A DNA stretch of 64,000 nt from Ktedonobacteraceae bacterium (GTDB taxonomy: Bacteria; Chloroflexota; Ktedonobacteria; Ktedonobacterales; Ktedonobacteraceae), in the NCBI GenBank assembly GCA_035653615.1, contig DASRBN010000009.1, positions 1 to 64,000 of the forward strand, given 5' to 3'. The translations under genes were made by a program, and so were the position numbers. Under the pieces are notes generated by a model that saw nothing but the letters and a program-made list of their open reading frames with translations, made no database searches and was not told the DNA's origin. Below are positions 8,806 through 18,476 of the stretch, piece after piece (positions within the stretch are counted from its first letter, which is position 1; every line of letters starts with the position of its first letter).

Positions 8806-10491
8806 TTACGCTTTTGCAGGCACTGCCTGTACTGCCAGCGCATCCTCGCCTTCCGTCTGCACTTTCATGGCGGTCGAGAGCTTCAAGCCCAGGGCGCTGA
8901 GGCAGACCATACCTGAAACGGTCATCAACAGCGCCGCCCAGGGATGCGAGAAGACAAACATGGCCGTAACCTGTTCTTTTTGCAGGTGCAGCAGGCCATA
9001 GAAGACCAGCAGGCCCACGGCTTCATTGCTGCCAACCTGTCCAGGGGGTGTGGGCAGGATGTAGAACATATTGTAGACGGTATAGCCGAAAATAGCGGTG
9101 CCAAAAGAGATGTAGTAGCCAATCGTCCAGAAGGCGAGCATGGCGAAGAGGCCATCGAAGATGATCGCTACACAGGTGAGCAGCACAGCCGGAATGAAGA
9201 TCTTCGGCTGGCTGGCGGCCGCGAGCAGCGAATCGACAAAGCCGGTCGCGAATCCTTCGATCTTGCTGCCGATAGCCTTAGGCAACAGACCCGTCATTTT
9301 TTGCAGCAGGTTGATGGCGGCGGCGCGTTTCCAGGCAGCAAGCGCTACGAAGAAGATCAGACAGATGAGCAGCCCACCAACGGTCGCCAGCACGAGCCAC
9401 AGCTTGATATCCATTGAGATGCCCAGAAACGGTACGATTGCCATGATGAAGAGCGCGGGCAGCAAGTCCAGGGCCTTATCCATGGCCACGGTTGGCAGCG
9501 ATTTGCTGATCGGAATATTGGCAGTGCGTTTGAGCATCAGACTTTTGGCGACCTCACCACCACGGATCGGCAGCAGGAAGTTCAGGAAGATACCGACAAG
9601 GAAGAGCTGGATGGCTTTGAAGGTGCTGACTTTACCAATAGGATTGAGGAAGAGCTTCCAACGCATGCCGCGAATAGAGAAGGCCATCAAGAAGGCGACG
9701 CCTGATAGCAGGGCAAACAGGATGCCGCGCGGCGTCGTCAGATGTTGTCTCAACACCTGAATAGTGGTTGGCAAATCGACGAAACGCGAGACGAGAAATA
9801 ACAGGCCGCCGCCTACCAGCAGGCCAAGCGCCACTTTTACTGCCGGAGTATTAAGCAACTGCTTCCATTTCGGCATCTGCTTCTCCTCTGCTGGCGCGAC
9901 CGGCGTCGCGACGGCCGCGAGTGGCAGCGTGCGCCCAAAAGGCTCGCTTCCATAGAGGTTTACCACCGGAAATGGCCCGGTTTGCTGGATTCCATGGGGC
10001 CAGTATCCCTCCTCAAGGTCTGCGACAGGCGCCTGCACCTGATTTCCATTTGCGCCTTTCTGGCGAACGCGAACCGCCGGCATCATGCCACTAAGTCGCA
10101 TCAGATGCAACGTACTCTGTGTGCTTATATCGTCCTCTGGAATGCCTGGGTAACTATGTGGATGAGGCGGAACATGAGCAAGTTGCGGGGACTGAAATTG
10201 CGAATGGCTATTCTGCCTGGCAGGTGCTGAGGGACGCGCGTCGCCCTGTGCCGGCCTGGAGTAGCCACTCCCCTGGCTTTCCAGGTATGTCGGCGTATCC
10301 GGTGAAGCTACAGATTGCATAGTGACCGTAGGCTGCATGGCAATATCATTACCAGGCGCATGATTCGCGTTTATCTGCTCTTGTTTATCATGATGTCCAT
10401 GCGCCATACCTACCAGCCTTGTCCTATTTGGACGCTGGCGCATTGATAGCATCGGCGGTATAGATGGCAAAGAATTTGGATCGTTTTGCAT
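8806..10491 (-). CDS. Flippase-like / LPG-synthase transmembrane-region family protein
   Basis: A 561-residue protein. Residues 1-215 are disordered, Pro- and Gln-rich and cytoplasmic; the rest has about eight hydrophobic segments. The family mark is the conserved loop NFLLPIRGGEVAKSLMLKR followed by a DKALDLLP helix, as in the UPF0104/AglD2-type flippase-like domain found alone or as the membrane part of lysylphosphatidylglycerol synthases. The soluble aminoacyl-transferase part is absent. Such stand-alone members are linked to lipid or glycolipid flipping. It lies at the downstream end of a minus-strand glycosyltransferase and epimerase set, which fits. The frame is open to 10542, but the ATG at 10491 with CGAGG upstream is preferred. 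Confidence 0.75.
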   Translation of the reverse strand: MQNDPNSLPSIPPMLSMRQRPNRTRLVGMAHGHHDKQEQINANHAPGNDIAMQPTVTMQSVASPDTPTYLESQGSGYSRPAQGDARPSAPARQNSHSQFQSPQLAHVPPHPHSYPGIPEDDISTQSTLHLMRLSGMMPAVRVRQKGANGNQVQAPVADLEEGYWPHGIQQTGPFPVVNLYGSEPFGRTLPLAAVATPVAPAEEKQMPKWKQLLNTPAVKVALGLLVGGGLLFLVSRFVDLPTTIQVLRQHLTTPRGILFALLSGVAFLMAFSIRGMRWKLFLNPIGKVSTFKAIQLFLVGIFLNFLLPIRGGEVAKSLMLKRTANIPISKSLPTVAMDKALDLLPALFIMAIVPFLGISMDIKLWLVLATVGGLLICLIFFVALAAWKRAAAINLLQKMTGLLPKAIGSKIEGFATGFVDSLLAAASQPKIFIPAVLLTCVAIIFDGLFAMLAFWTIGYYISFGTAIFGYTVYNMFYILPTPPGQVGSNEAVGLLVFYGLLHLQKEQVTAMFVFSHPWAALLMTVSGMVCLSALGLKLSTAMKVQTEGEDALAVQAVPAKA

Positions 10492-10589
10492 GCAAACCTC
10501 GGAAATTTTATAAAGATGGAGCCGCAGACCCCTACATATCAATCAACGCATTGACATATAAACATTAACAGCGGATGAGAAAATTTCTG

Positions 10590-11573
10590 CTACAAATACT
10601 TATGCTTGCGATACCACTCGGCTGTCCGCCTCATACCTTCCTCTAACTGTACCCGCGGCGAGAAGCCAAGTTCATTTCTCGCCCGGCTGGTATCATACAC
10701 GCGGCTACGCGTGAGGAATTTGACGCGACTGCGCGTCAGCGGTGCTTTTTCGCCCTGCATGCCCGGCACCAGAGCAAAGATATCCGATGCCAGGTTTGCC
10801 AGCCACAGCGGGATACTGCCCCCCGGCAATTCCTTGTCCAGCGCGTGGGCAATGGCCGTCGCAAGTTCGCGAATGGTCACCGGATGATCATCGGCAAAAT
10901 TATAGCTACGTCCGATGGCTTCCGGCCTTCCGGCGCAGAGCAGGAAAGCCGCCGTCATATCATCGATATAAATAGGATGCAGGAGAGCCTTTCCGCCGTC
11001 AATGACGCGAAAGAGACCCTTATTGATCGATGAGAAGAAGCCAAGCAAATGCAGGTCGCCGGGGCCATAGACAAGTCCTGGCCGGGCGACGCTGACCGGC
11101 AGCCCATCTTCCTTCCAGGCGCGCAGGGCCAGCACTTCTGCTTCTAGCTTGGTCACTTCATAGGGATTGGTAGGCGCGAACGGGGCATCTTCGGCGGCAG
11201 GCGTTTTACCCGTTTCGCCATGCACGCCCGTCGTACTACAATGTACGATGCGCCGCAACTGGCTCTGCCCCTTGCAGGCATTAAGCAGCGTGCGCGTGCC
11301 TTCGACGTGCGTGCGGTAGTACAATTCGGCGGGCGTACTGGGATGATAGAGCCGCCCAACCAGGTGGTAGATGATGTTCGTGCCATCCACAGCGCGCCGT
11401 ACCTGCTCTTCATCATTGATATCACCCACAATGATATCTACCGCGTCGCCAAATTGAGCGCGTGCCTTCTGCGCATCACGCGCCAGGATGCGCACTGGTT
11501 GCTTTTGTCTCACCAGTTCCATAACCAGCGCCGAGCCTAGAAAGCCGGTAGCTCCCGTTACCAGATTCGTCAT
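10590..11573 (-). CDS. NAD-dependent epimerase/dehydratase (extended SDR)
   Basis: A 327-residue Rossmann protein. NLVTGATGFLGSALV at residues 3-17 is the TGxxGxxG nucleotide site, GDI/ND follows at the second strand, and the catalytic pair is Y-x-x-x-K in NPYEVTKLEAE (about residue 140), with the Thr/Ser of HCSTTGVHG before it. The pattern fits the 3-beta-HSD-like and NAD-dependent epimerase branch. The substrate is probably a nucleotide sugar or a lipid-linked group, given the neighbouring glycosyltransferases, but hopanoid- or isoprenoid-type substrates are also possible for this branch. Its ATG follows the stop codon of the DUF362 gene with no gap, so the two are translationally coupled. 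Confidence 0.85.
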   Translation of the reverse strand: MTNLVTGATGFLGSALVMELVRQKQPVRILARDAQKARAQFGDAVDIIVGDINDEEQVRRAVDGTNIIYHLVGRLYHPSTPAELYYRTHVEGTRTLLNACKGQSQLRRIVHCSTTGVHGETGKTPAAEDAPFAPTNPYEVTKLEAEVLALRAWKEDGLPVSVARPGLVYGPGDLHLLGFFSSINKGLFRVIDGGKALLHPIYIDDMTAAFLLCAGRPEAIGRSYNFADDHPVTIRELATAIAHALDKELPGGSIPLWLANLASDIFALVPGMQGEKAPLTRSRVKFLTRSRVYDTSRARNELGFSPRVQLEEGMRRTAEWYRKHKYL

Positions 11574-12737
11574 TTATGACCTCGCTCCTGAATAGCCCTT
11601 GACGCTGATGGCATTTTCTGGGCAGGCCTCGTAACAGAGCAGGCAGCGCTGGCAGGTCGCGTAGTTGACCTTCAGCGTTTTAAGGTCAATCACGTTTGGC
11701 AGCGGGCAGGCTTCGACACAGACACCGCAGCGCGTGCAGCTCTCTTCTTTGATCTTTGGGCGCGTGCCCACCAGGCCGGTACTATAGAGCGTGGTGCAAA
11801 GATGCTTGCCGCGCTCGGCAACCCAGGTGTAGGGATAGTCCAGCGGGTACATCAGCCAGAAGATGAAGCGATAGAGGCCTTTCTGCTGCGGCAGGCGAAA
11901 CTTTTTAATCACGCTGACTTCTTCCCCGACAGTTGTCCAGGATGGCTTGCCCATCTGCTCCAGGGCCAGCTTGAGATGGGGAATATCGCGCGGTTTCACG
12001 CCGACGAGCTGGCAGCAGACCAGGTCAACTGCAAGGCTCTCGCGGCCCGCGACCAGCACCTGCAAATCGGCTTTATCGCCGTAGAGCGGCCCTTCGCCGT
12101 CCTGTCCCACGCTGCCATCAACGATGGTCAGGTCGGGTCGGATGCCCAGGTTCATGTCCACGATGGACTGGTCGATGCCAAAGGTGTGCATCGAGCGGCG
12201 GTCGGGACGCGGCAAGAGGCCCATAGGATTTTTCATGCCCAGCGTCATCATTGAAACAACATGCGTCTTGAGGACAGGCAGGTTGATTAAACGCGCCTCG
12301 TTCAGAATGCGCGGAATGCGGAAGGCGCGCAGCCGCTTTGCCCCCTTCGGGCGCAATTCAATCCAATCCTCTTCGCCGCCCTCCGGGTCTACACGCAGGA
12401 TGCGGATGCCATTGTCCTCACAGAATTTTTCGACGCCCAGGATGGTATACGTGGCTTCGCGGTCAAATTCGGTACCGGGCGTTTCGCACAGCACCGGCTC
12501 CGCTCCGCAGGCACGTACCTCCTCAGCGACCGCTTTGAGTAAGGCAAAACTGGTGGTTGAACCCGTCTCGGCGTTACGGCCCGCCACGAAATTGGGCTTC
12601 AAAATAGCGATTTTAGCGCCGCGCATGACCGATTCCATGCCGCCTATCTGCTCAATCACGCGGTGCGCGGCAGCTTCAATGCCGTCGAATGTGCGCGTGA
12701 TCGCAATCGTATCAGTATCGGGTCTTGTTGCTAGCAT
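11574..12737 (-). CDS. DUF362 protein with two 4Fe-4S ferredoxin motifs
   Basis: A 387-residue protein. The first 300 residues match DUF362 (ILKPNFVAGRN, CETPGTEFD, INLPVLKTHVV, GMKNPMGLLPR). The last 55 residues carry two ferredoxin clusters: CTRCGVCVEACPLP and CQRCLLCYEACP, each giving C-x2-C-x2-C-x3-C. DUF362 proteins are iron-sulfur proteins of mostly unknown reaction, proposed as electron carriers or reductases. It is immediately followed by, and coupled to, an epimerase and sits in a glycosyltransferase locus, so a redox step on a lipid or sugar intermediate is possible; this is inference. GAAGGAT precedes the ATG. Confidence 0.88.
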   Translation of the reverse strand: MLATRPDTDTIAITRTFDGIEAAAHRVIEQIGGMESVMRGAKIAILKPNFVAGRNAETGSTTSFALLKAVAEEVRACGAEPVLCETPGTEFDREATYTILGVEKFCEDNGIRILRVDPEGGEEDWIELRPKGAKRLRAFRIPRILNEARLINLPVLKTHVVSMMTLGMKNPMGLLPRPDRRSMHTFGIDQSIVDMNLGIRPDLTIVDGSVGQDGEGPLYGDKADLQVLVAGRESLAVDLVCCQLVGVKPRDIPHLKLALEQMGKPSWTTVGEEVSVIKKFRLPQQKGLYRFIFWLMYPLDYPYTWVAERGKHLCTTLYSTGLVGTRPKIKEESCTRCGVCVEACPLPNVIDLKTLKVNYATCQRCLLCYEACPENAISVKGYSGARS

Positions 12738-12752
12738 TGTATTGTATCCTTC

Positions 12753-15161
12753 TCAGGTTAATTTCCTTTGTTCAGCCCACACTTCCGATCCACCGGGCGG
12801 AGGGCTGGTGATACCAGGCAGTGTTGCCGGATTTACGCCCGAATCCACTACCGGTTGAGGATTTTTATGGATGACCTGGTAGACCTGTACCACGATTTGC
12901 AGGTTGTGGTCATCGCTACGAAAATCGGCCCGCAGGACGGAATGCTTCAACGCGGTTAAGATCAGGTCCATACCGCTACCGGGTTGCGCGCCATAGTTTT
13001 GTATATCGCTGAGCATCTCGGAATCGGCTACGATATAGTCGATCCGGTCCCAGTTTTTCTCCAGGGCCTGGACCTGTAGCTCCGGGTCGTAGGCCACGTT
13101 CCAGTACACCTCGGCATGAGGGAAAGGAGCGCCATCACCAACCCCGGTTCCTTGAGGCACACGCAGGTCCATGTAGAGGTAGCTGTTTACCACGATAAAC
13201 GAGTTGTGGGGCACGTGGTCGCGCACCCAGACCATAGCCTCGTCCTGCGCCGACGTAGGATGCTGGTAGAAACGGAAGCCGGTCTCCTGGAGATCGTAAG
13301 GCAGGACGACCGCCAGCACAATCAAGAGCAGGACGACGCGCACCGGGTCAAAACGTACCACTTTGCCAACCCAGCCAAGTAGTGTGTTCAGGGCTACACC
13401 GGTATTGATGGCGGTCGTCGCTATCAGCGGAATAATATAGAATGACAGTACCTGGCCACCACGAATGAGGAGCAGCCAGAAGCAAATCGACAGCAAGGCC
13501 AGCATCAGGTGTTTGCGATTCCACCAGCCATAGATGAGATTAAACGCCGGAATAGCAATGCTGATCGCAATAAAGAATGGATCGTTATCGAGCCAGGTAA
13601 TCCAGCTTGCGATGAAGCTGCCGCCTTCCTGACTGCGCTCGGCCTGCCCGATCAAGGTATCCAGGATGCTCAAGTGCGGTTGATTATCCCAGGGCAAATG
13701 CCAGGCGTAAGGGAATAATTCATTTTTCAATACGGCCAGCAACACAAAGGTCGAGCAGAGCGCGATAATCGCGTAGATGAAGGAGACAAGGCTAAATTTG
13801 CGCTGGAATTTCGTTGTGTACAACCAGGCCGCGTAAATCATACCCGGCAACGCTATCAGGAACACCTCTTTCGAGAGGAAGCAGAGGCCGAATGCGATGC
13901 CCGCCAGCACAATATACAACAGGCGGCTGCGACTGATTACCAGGAAGTAGATCGAGAGCAGCATCCAGAACGTCGCGATGTTATCCAGGAATATTTGCCG
14001 CTGGTAGGTGATGCTCAAAGGCGAGAAGGAGAAGATGACCAGCGCCAGCACTCCGGCTACGCGGCTGCCGGTCATGCGTCTCACTATCAGGTAGACGAGC
14101 AGCGCTGAGGCAACGGCGTAGAGCAGCATGAGAACACGGCCACTGTTGAGCGCGTTGCCAAAGGTGAAGAAGCCGCCCGTAAGTTGTATCCAACCCGCGA
14201 TTTGTATCCAGCCCACCGGCGGGTGACCATAGCCATAGGGATAAGGTGAAAGCGCCCCCTGCGTAATGGCCCAGGCATTCGAAATATAAGTGCCTTCATC
14301 CAGTTCGTAGCGCGGGAAATTGAACATATTGTACGCGTGCGCCACAGATGTTGCGGCCAGGGCGACGAAAACGATGATTGCCTCTAACCACGCGGGCAAG
14401 GGAGTAGAACTCTTTTGTGGCTTGTTCTCCAGCGTGACGTTGGGCATCATGCGCGTTTCGCTTACCGCAACCTGCTGTTCCTGCTGCGGCATCACTTTTG
14501 GCGTGATCGCGGTATAGCCGGTCGGTTTGCGCAAGGGATGTACCTTTTGACCGGTCCTGTTGACAGTTCGCACAATGAAGTTAGGCGCGCGATAGATGAT
14601 GATGTTGCCATTTGGAATTCCCGGCTGCGGCTGCACGGCAGGGATGGAAGCGGCCTGCGTTTGCAATCCGGCACCACTGGGAGGATTGGGCAATGGAGTA
14701 TGGGAAGGGCCGGAAACGGCTCCAACCATGGCTGGCTGCCGCGCCTGCCTCGCGCTGCCGCCGGGTCCATTTGGAGACCATGCCTGAGGTGCAGGGCCAT
14801 TTGTTGCGGGCGCATTGCCTGGAGGAGGCGGTAATTGGGGTCCCGGATGATTGCTTTGCGGATTATAACCGCTGGCAAGGGGCGCAGGCGTTCCTGGTTG
14901 GGAGGGCGAAAGCGGCGTCACCGGCGCTGCGTTTATGGCTCCCCCCTGCGCTCCAGGAGCAGGCACCTGACCACCCAGGTTCCAGGGCGGAGTCTGTGGC
15001 ACACTTCCGGGCCGAACCGATTGCGGCAGCCTCATTGGAGAGCCGGTTGGATTTCCAGGATTTTGGCCTGGAGGGGCCGATAAATCGGCATTGGGCGCGA
15101 TGAATTGGCCCCTACGGTCTTCATCTTGAGGTTCTGGTATCGAATTGCGAGAAATTGTCAT
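12753..15161 (-). CDS. GT39/ArnT-like membrane glycosyltransferase with Pro-rich N-terminal tail
   Basis: An 802-residue protein. Residues 1-250 are Pro-, Gly- and Gln-rich and probably disordered in the cytoplasm; about 11 membrane helices follow, then a C-terminal extracytoplasmic region. The first external loop has YELDEGTYISNAWA, the acidic D-E motif of dolichyl- or polyprenyl-phosphate-dependent transferases (PMT/ArnT clan), and GHPPVGW is the usual follow-up. It should transfer a sugar from a lipid phosphate donor to an acceptor outside the membrane. The upstream GT2 gene, 20 bases away, may work with it. Oddity: residues 16-31 are encoded by a copy of the dispersed GGGGCCGAT element (15073-15117). 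The ribosome site is weak (GAGGG, distant), so the start is less certain. Confidence 0.8.
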   Translation of the reverse strand: MTISRNSIPEPQDEDRRGQFIAPNADLSAPPGQNPGNPTGSPMRLPQSVRPGSVPQTPPWNLGGQVPAPGAQGGAINAAPVTPLSPSQPGTPAPLASGYNPQSNHPGPQLPPPPGNAPATNGPAPQAWSPNGPGGSARQARQPAMVGAVSGPSHTPLPNPPSGAGLQTQAASIPAVQPQPGIPNGNIIIYRAPNFIVRTVNRTGQKVHPLRKPTGYTAITPKVMPQQEQQVAVSETRMMPNVTLENKPQKSSTPLPAWLEAIIVFVALAATSVAHAYNMFNFPRYELDEGTYISNAWAITQGALSPYPYGYGHPPVGWIQIAGWIQLTGGFFTFGNALNSGRVLMLLYAVASALLVYLIVRRMTGSRVAGVLALVIFSFSPLSITYQRQIFLDNIATFWMLLSIYFLVISRSRLLYIVLAGIAFGLCFLSKEVFLIALPGMIYAAWLYTTKFQRKFSLVSFIYAIIALCSTFVLLAVLKNELFPYAWHLPWDNQPHLSILDTLIGQAERSQEGGSFIASWITWLDNDPFFIAISIAIPAFNLIYGWWNRKHLMLALLSICFWLLLIRGGQVLSFYIIPLIATTAINTGVALNTLLGWVGKVVRFDPVRVVLLLIVLAVVLPYDLQETGFRFYQHPTSAQDEAMVWVRDHVPHNSFIVVNSYLYMDLRVPQGTGVGDGAPFPHAEVYWNVAYDPELQVQALEKNWDRIDYIVADSEMLSDIQNYGAQPGSGMDLILTALKHSVLRADFRSDDHNLQIVVQVYQVIHKNPQPVVDSGVNPATLPGITSPPPGGSEVWAEQRKLT
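15073..15117. repeat. Dispersed GGGGCCGAT element inside the GT39 gene
   Basis: A 45-bp copy that begins GGGGCCGATAAATCGGC and ends ATTGGCCCCTACGG. It has the same length and order of blocks as the intergenic copies at 16580-16624 and 22196-22239. It encodes part of the disordered N-terminal tail of the glycosyltransferase. Confidence 0.75.
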
Positions 15162-15181
15162 AGTTTTAGATTTCTACCCTC

Positions 15182-16516
15182 TTACCGCATCCGGTTGCCG
15201 CCGGATGCGAAAGAATTGAAACTGGATGGCCCTGGTTGTATGGGAGTTCCTGTACGATGCTGCCCGACATGAGCAGTTTTCTCCCAGTTTGAAGCCCCCC
15301 GCATTGCACGATAGACCGCTCGCAAGGCTCCAACACTCAAGACATATTGATATGGGAAAAAGAAAATCATCAAAATGAAAGCCTCGCGCCATCTCCATTT
15401 CCGCTGGTGTGCTTTCAGAAACTCATGCAGGCCTGCCAGGTCGATGAAGATCGCCAGCATAAAGCAGTAGAGCGGCAGGAACGTGAAAAAGGTGAGCCAG
15501 AGCGGGAATTTGACAAGAAAGATCATGATGATTGCGATTGGCAGCATCACGGCAAAGAATGCCTGCATCTCTGGCAAAATGAGTACATAGAAAGCCAGCA
15601 GGCGCTGGGATAATTTCCTCATCTTGAGCCATTCGCCCTTGAGCAAGATCTGAATGAAGCCCTGATTCCAGCGCGTGCGCTGTTTGATAAACTGGCCGAT
15701 GGAATTTGGCGTCTCTTCCCGCGTGACAAACTCATCCTCATAGATGATTCGGATGCGCGCATGCGCAAGACTGAGGCGAATGCCCAGGTCAGCATCTTCG
15801 GTCAGGCAATACTCATCCCAGCCGCCAAGCTGCTCCATGAGTTCGCGCCGCACGAAGACGGTATTGCCGCCGAGCGGCGTCATGCCGATGCGCGCAAAGA
15901 AATGCATCGACGATTTGAACCAGAAGAAGTATTCCAGCACGTTCATGAAACAGAACCAGCGCGTGTTGTGATTCATTAACTGCACGCCGCTCTGGATGGC
16001 GTCCACATCTTCATCGAGCATGGCCGTATTGATGATATTGAGAATATCGGGGTGTGGCTCATCCTCGGCATCGAAGATGGTCACAACATCTCCACGCGCC
16101 ACCTGCAAGCCCAGGTTCAGGCTGTGCGGCTTGCTGATCGGCGTATCATTGAAAATGAGCAATTGAACGTTCGGGTCGCCCAACTCGTCGATCTTGGCCT
16201 GAGCGACGGCAATCGTGCCCGGATCATCGTCGCGGCAGATTGCAATAATTTGCATCAGTTCTTTTGGATAATTGAGATCATAGACTTTTTGTATGGTTTC
16301 ACGAAACACGGCTTCTTCATGCCTGGCCGGTAAGAGAATAGAGAAAGAAAGGCACGGATCGCGGTAAACGGTGGGAGCGCGGTTCAGGAATGCATTCTCC
16401 GGCGCTTCCCAGATAAAGAGGCGCAGGCGTATATTGAAAACAGCCTGGATCGACATGATCAGGATGATAAGCATATAAAGTATTAGAAAGACGAGACCAA
16501 GAACGTTGAAAAACAC
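15182..16516 (-). CDS. Membrane-bound family 2 glycosyltransferase (cellulose-synthase-like)
   Basis: A 444-residue protein: an N-terminal membrane helix, a GT-A catalytic domain at about 50-300, then three to four membrane helices. Motifs in order: SILLPARHEEAVFRETIQ, the DAEDEPHPD (D-x-D), TEDADLGIRL (third Asp), and QRTRWNQGF (Q-x-x-R-W). These are the four parts of processive and related GT2 enzymes such as BcsA or NdvB-like proteins. No PilZ domain is present. It probably polymerises or adds sugars from nucleotide donors to a lipid or glycan at the membrane. It starts with GTG after AAGGAGCG. It lies 20 bases upstream of the GT39 gene. Confidence 0.88.
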   Translation of the reverse strand: MFFNVLGLVFLILYMLIILIMSIQAVFNIRLRLFIWEAPENAFLNRAPTVYRDPCLSFSILLPARHEEAVFRETIQKVYDLNYPKELMQIIAICRDDDPGTIAVAQAKIDELGDPNVQLLIFNDTPISKPHSLNLGLQVARGDVVTIFDAEDEPHPDILNIINTAMLDEDVDAIQSGVQLMNHNTRWFCFMNVLEYFFWFKSSMHFFARIGMTPLGGNTVFVRRELMEQLGGWDEYCLTEDADLGIRLSLAHARIRIIYEDEFVTREETPNSIGQFIKQRTRWNQGFIQILLKGEWLKMRKLSQRLLAFYVLILPEMQAFFAVMLPIAIIMIFLVKFPLWLTFFTFLPLYCFMLAIFIDLAGLHEFLKAHQRKWRWREAFILMIFFFPYQYVLSVGALRAVYRAMRGASNWEKTAHVGQHRTGTPIQPGPSSFNSFASGGNRMR

Positions 16517-16579
16517 AACCGCTCCTTATTTGTTTCCTCTGGATCGCTAATGAACTTAACAAATTCACCCGACCATCCT

Positions 16580-16763
16580 GGGGCCGATGAATCGGCGGTG
16601 CCCACGATAAATCGGGGCCTACGGGCATCTCCCTTCATCGACCTCTACGAGCATCCCCTTTCATCGGGTGGAAGATGCACAGTTACCGGCAAAAAATCGA
16701 AATACCCTTCATCAACTCCTATGGGCATCTCCCTTCATCGACCCCTACTCTCCGTCACCTTCG
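16580..16763. repeat. Dispersed element followed by local direct repeats
   Basis: The 45-bp GGGGCCGATGAATCGGC...GGGGCCTACGG element (16580-16624) is followed by a GGGCATCTCCCTTCATCGACC unit (from 16623), a diverged middle copy, and a second near-identical unit (from 16719). The array lies between the stop of the GH-A gene and the start of the GT2 gene, so it would form part of a joint transcript if the two are co-transcribed. Confidence 0.7.
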
Positions 16764-18476
16764 CTAGCAAGGCACGTTATATGCCAGGGGGTCGCCCTTA
16801 TTGCCACAAGTAACGTGCTGCAAAGGACTGATGGTAGACTGGTCGATAGTTGGCACATCAAAGTACCAGGCATCTGCGCCGCCACCGTGATGTAGCGTGA
16901 CCAGGACCATACTGTTGCCCGCGATGCTGATCTGCAGGCTTTGCCATGGACTGGCGCCGAAAACCGTACTGGCTGGTTCCACGGTCGCAAGTTCATTGTT
17001 GGCCGATTTATTAACGAACAGGAGGCTGACCGCCGAGTGGTCGTCATCCTGCGTGGCATAGACACTGATCGGCTCTCGCTGCACCCCCAATGGGATCAGG
17101 TTGTTCTGGAGATGCGTGAACATTTGCATGACGCGGTACATCGCCGTCTGTGAGTAGTTAGTGCTGCTGAACAGCGGATACGGTGTATCGACGCCTTCGG
17201 CAGAGAAGTACGCGGCATATTCCACCTGCTGGTTCATCATCTCGCCCAGCGTGTCGGCCCACCAGAGCGCGGCCTGCCCGCGCGAGGGACTCGCACCGGC
17301 TGATGAGGTAGTGTTGATCTCCGTCACGGCTATAGGCACATCACGCCCCAGGTCTTGCCGGATGAGCTGGCGCAAGGGCGGCAGCAGATAGTTCCATTCC
17401 TCAGTGCTGCTTAGAAGCAGTGAGGGGGATGGAGGCTGACTTGCATTGCCGAATGGATAGAAATGGAAGGAGACGCCGTCGAGCAAGGTCACATTATTTT
17501 TCTGTTCGTACTGGCCGACCCCTTTCAGGAAATCATCCATCCACAGGTAGCCCTGGGAATCTTTTGGCCCCATGCCGACACCATTGAACTGGCTGATCTC
17601 AGGTCCGAAGACCTTGATATTCGGATTGTTCTTATGCATCTGAATCGAATAGGCAATAAATGCATCGACATATTCGGCGACGGTGTAAGGCTTATTCGTA
17701 TCAGGATTGATGAGCCGATCCGGCTCGTTGCCTACAGACCAGAATTTCACGGGATGTCTGGGCTGCTGCGAGTACCTGGCATCGGGTCCAGCACAGAATG
17801 TGCTTTTGGGATTGCTCATATAATCCACCCAGCGGCCTGCCAGGTTGGCGCGCTGCTGCAGGCTCGCCGGTTGACCGCTGGCATCGATGGGACTGGAAAG
17901 ACGCGCCTGGATCATGCCATCGGCGCCCGTCTGGTAGAGCAACTGGCTGAAGTCATACAACTGCTGGCACGAAAGAATGTGATTCTGGCCTGTCTCATTC
18001 TCGCCCCAGCTACCGCCAGGGAAGCGTAAGAGTTCGACATCGGCATTTTTTAGCCCGCTTACAATCGACGGCCCATAGGACATGAAACCGGTAAAATTAT
18101 TATTCTTCGAGTCCACTGAGAGCGTGCCCTGTTCTGGAAAGACATTGGCGCCAAAGAGATAGGGGCTGATCGGCTCGCTCTGGCGCAGATCAATCAGCGC
18201 CTGCTGCTGGCTGCCAAGTTGTAACAGTAGCTGGTCGTTGCTGTCGCTGGCAACCGCGGCTACACGGACACCGGCGAAAATCACCATGACGAGCAGGATC
18301 AGGCTGGTGATGATGATGACGCGGCGACGGCCTCTCCCTTTTGGGTTGCGCTGCGGTGGAGCATCCAGCGAAAGGTCTTTCCAACCGCCAGATGTTATGG
18401 CTTGCGAACCACCTGGTCGCCCCGAAATCATCGCTCCCCCTCTATTTACGCCGTTGCCTGAATTATTGACCGACAT
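16764..18476 (-). CDS. Membrane-anchored clan GH-A glycoside hydrolase-like protein
   Basis: A 570-residue protein with a cytoplasmic tail of about 50 residues, a basic GRGRRR stop, one membrane helix (about 52-72) and an exported (beta/alpha)8-type domain. Catalytic motifs: VELLRFPGGSWGEN, KFWSVGNEPD near residue 254 (acid/base Glu after Asn), and IAVTEINTTSS near residue 390 (nucleophile Glu). The N-E and T-E-I pair on strands 4 and 7 is the sign of clan GH-A, with families such as GH39, GH44, GH51 or GH79 as candidates. A C-terminal beta-sandwich seems present. It probably trims or remodels cell-surface glycan made by the adjacent transferases. A GGGAGCAGGGA site precedes the ATG. Confidence 0.75.
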   Translation of the reverse strand: MSVNNSGNGVNRGGAMISGRPGGSQAITSGGWKDLSLDAPPQRNPKGRGRRRVIIITSLILLVMVIFAGVRVAAVASDSNDQLLLQLGSQQQALIDLRQSEPISPYLFGANVFPEQGTLSVDSKNNNFTGFMSYGPSIVSGLKNADVELLRFPGGSWGENETGQNHILSCQQLYDFSQLLYQTGADGMIQARLSSPIDASGQPASLQQRANLAGRWVDYMSNPKSTFCAGPDARYSQQPRHPVKFWSVGNEPDRLINPDTNKPYTVAEYVDAFIAYSIQMHKNNPNIKVFGPEISQFNGVGMGPKDSQGYLWMDDFLKGVGQYEQKNNVTLLDGVSFHFYPFGNASQPPSPSLLLSSTEEWNYLLPPLRQLIRQDLGRDVPIAVTEINTTSSAGASPSRGQAALWWADTLGEMMNQQVEYAAYFSAEGVDTPYPLFSSTNYSQTAMYRVMQMFTHLQNNLIPLGVQREPISVYATQDDDHSAVSLLFVNKSANNELATVEPASTVFGASPWQSLQISIAGNSMVLVTLHHGGGADAWYFDVPTIDQSTISPLQHVTCGNKGDPLAYNVPC

